Origin: Pycnococcus provasolii
Taxonomy: Eukaryota; Chlorophyta; Pseudoscourfieldiophyceae; Pseudoscourfieldiales
DNA length: 64,000 nt
Reading direction: 5' to 3'
NCBI GenBank assembly: GCA_049487715.1
Contig: CP150558.1
Coordinates: 1-64,000 of the forward strand
Part shown: positions 62,655 through 64,000 of the stretch, one piece after another
How positions within the stretch are numbered: the first letter of the stretch is position 1
Layout: each line of letters starts with the position of its first letter
Notes under the pieces: model-generated
Databases searched by the model: none
What the model was told of the DNA's origin: nothing
What the model saw: the letters and a program-made list of their open reading frames with translations, nothing else
Made by a program: the position numbers and the translations under genes

Positions 62655-63437
62655 TCACGCTCGGCCGGTGTCCTCAGGCTTCCACGACGAGCTTGCTCTT
62701 CGCGTCCACGACGAGCTTGCTCTTGACACTTTCGTGCGTTCCAACTCGGGGTAGAAGATGTGCGGAGGATGAAGCAACGTGCCGTCTTCCTTGAGCTTCT
62801 CCATGAAGGTGACGTGCGCAGACAGCTTGGTCTTGTTCTCATCTGGTTGCCAGATGAAGTGCCAAGCGGAACACGCAGCGACGGCAGGTGCAGTTCGTGA
62901 TCAACCACGACGACGGCGAACGAGTTAACTTCGATGCCGTCCAGAAGTATACAGAGAAACGTTTTAAAGCACTTTCGTGTGTGTTTAAGAAGAGCAGAGT
63001 CCAATAGAAGGTTGGTATTGAAACCAATAATACTATCAGAGACTATCTTAGGAGCCAGAGACGTAAGCTTGTTAAAGGCAGACATGGCCTCAGCGGCAGT
63101 CAAAAACTCGATAGTAGGCACGTACACGTGCACCGACTTTGTCGTGGTGATGAGGCCATCGATGAAGACGCGGTCGTTGTTCTTGATGATGTTGGCGATG
63201 GCCGCGTCGATTTTCTTCCGCGGTTGCGATTTGCGCGAGAAGGCAAGGATGAAGCCAATGCCTCTCTGCTTCAAAATCGCGCCAATGGTCTCGGACGGCC
63301 AATGGCTACCCGGAACCCAAGTGGAACCTTGTTGGGGCGAACGGGCCAAAGAACACCCACGCGTCCCACGCAGACTTCAGCGTCATGATGGTGAAGTTCT
63401 TCAGCTCGCCGTTCCCGCGGCGCTCAGCTATCGACAT
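62655..63437 (-). pseudogene. Frame-broken unknown gene
   Basis: Three coding-like stretches lie in order on the minus strand in different frames. MSIAERRGNGELKNFTIMTL (ATG 63,437) runs to a stop at about 63,285. Then comes a stretch containing ILKQRGIGFILAFSRKSQPR and DAAIANIIKNNDRVFIDGLI (about 63,290-62,860). The last is AWHFIWQPDENKTKLSAHVT ... HPPHIFYPELERTK, ending at a stop at 62,655. The middle stretch is AT-richer than its neighbours. The last part has two tandem copies of a 24-bp unit (coding RASSSW) at about 62,680-62,730. No family is recognised. One-base indels or unseen introns could restore it, but two breaks in 780 bp favour decay or poor sequence. Confidence 0.4.
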
Positions 63438-63704
63438 CTGGTATTCAGCAGCCACTACGGCTCTTACTTAAGAGTTAAGGTTAGCAGCCTTAAGTATTCC
63501 GGACCCCTCCGTCGGGCCCTCCCTGATCCCACCCTCTCTCTAGTGAAAAGAAGGAGACCAACGGCGTATCCCGGGAAAGGTGAGGTTAAGAAGGAGAGGA
63601 GGAGGGCAAGCGAGGGGGGCAAGGGCCACAATTCTCCCACCCAAAAAAAGGCGAGGGCAAAAAGGCGAGGGAAAAAGGCTTCCAGGCGAAGTTTGGTTGA
63701 CTGT

Positions 63705-63725
63705 CCCCCCCCCCCCCCCCCCCCC
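63705..63725. repeat. C21 homopolymer
   Basis: A run of 21 cytosines between the broken gene and the partial gene at the right edge. Runs this long are unstable and hard to sequence; the length should be treated as approximate. Confidence 0.95.
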
Positions 63726-63797
63726 TCCGAAGACCCGTTGACTTGGCGCGCCTCGCCTTGCTCCCCCACAACTTACAGTACCTTGTTCCCTCCACAC

Positions 63798-64000
63798 ATG
63801 TCCGCGTTCATGTCGTCCGGTCCTGTGCGCCTGCTCCTGAACGCGACCTCCTCACCTGGGGCTGGAGTCGTCTCCGTCTCCGCGTCCGACTCCACAAATT
63901 CCGCTTCGGTCTTCGGGTTCGGGCTGTCGACCATATTCTTCGGGGTCAACTTACTCGTCACCGCGGCCGCCAACTGGTACACCAAGAAGACGGAGAGGGA
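63798..64000 (+). CDS. Partial CDS at window edge, membrane protein of unknown function
   Basis: ATG 63,798 opens a frame that is still open at the last base. It encodes MSAFMSSGPVRLLLNATSSP, a Ser/Val-rich stretch, then a hydrophobic helix (FGFGLSTIFFGVNLLVTAAA) followed by NWYTKKTER. The predicted topology is a single helix with a positively charged flank. The frame has consistent GC-rich codon use. The product cannot be identified from 67 residues. Confidence 0.5.
   Translation, partial: MSAFMSSGPVRLLLNATSSPGAGVVSVSASDSTNSASVFGFGLSTIFFGVNLLVTAAANWYTKKTER

Noticed and set aside
1-64000. tRNA or rRNA genes
   Set aside because: Scanning by eye for B-box-like GGTTCGANTCC on both strands and for rRNA segments found none that fit. 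Short or diverged tRNAs could be missed without a covariance search.

Overview
This is one end of a eukaryotic chromosome, most likely from a small unicellular green alga. The window opens with a (CCCTAA)n telomere array running inward. The genes are nuclear: compact, mostly intron-poor, with a few short GT-AG introns (46, 95, 117 and 162 nt). PsbS, a plastid ribosomal protein S1, a DUF1997-type plastid protein and a plastid-type histidinol-phosphate phosphatase together point to the green lineage. A VTC-type polyphosphate polymerase fits prasinophyte-grade algae. The exact species is not determined from the sequence.

Layout. 1-5,590 is subtelomere: terminal telomere repeats, an interstitial telomeric block at 2,831-2,931, three copies of one subtelomeric repeat (212, 2,930 and 5,113), two Ty1/copia fragments in opposite orientations, a 180-190 bp direct duplication and truncated gene remnants. 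5,596-20,315 (minus) is a single giant gene for a secreted threonine-rich, mucin-like protein of about 4,900 residues with some 20 repeats of about 195 residues; a one-base deletion near 16,135 splits its frame. From 20,617 onward the window is ordinary gene-dense chromosome arm.

The arm encodes, in order: VTC-like polyphosphate polymerase (-), IMPL2-type histidinol-phosphate phosphatase (+), PsbS (-), an alanine-rich protein (+), a doubtful spliced gene (-), a secreted unknown protein (+), a GT4-like plus GT2 glycosyltransferase (-), an AT-hook protein (-), plastid S1 (-), Iwr1-like protein (+), a VHL beta-domain protein (+), a small spliced protein (+), a PAS plus cyclic-nucleotide phosphodiesterase (+), a MazG/dCTPase-like pyrophosphatase (-), CWC22 (-), an ACC-synthase-like aminotransferase (+), a membrane protein with an HNH-like zinc motif (-), a DUF1997 protein (+), an FCP1-type CTD phosphatase fused to SP-RING, CCCH and BRCT modules (+), FAN1-type nuclease (-), a broken unknown gene (-) and a partial membrane protein at the right edge (+). 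Several genes touch RNA polymerase II or splicing (Iwr1, FCP1-like, CWC22) and others plastid function (PsbS, S1, DUF1997), but they are not arranged as a pathway cluster.

A recurring oddity is that at least five otherwise intact genes each need exactly one base added or removed to restore one frame (near 16,135, 21,910, 27,250, 34,853 and 53,930). Three of these lie in G runs. Sequence or assembly indels are the simplest explanation, but they matter for anyone using these gene models.
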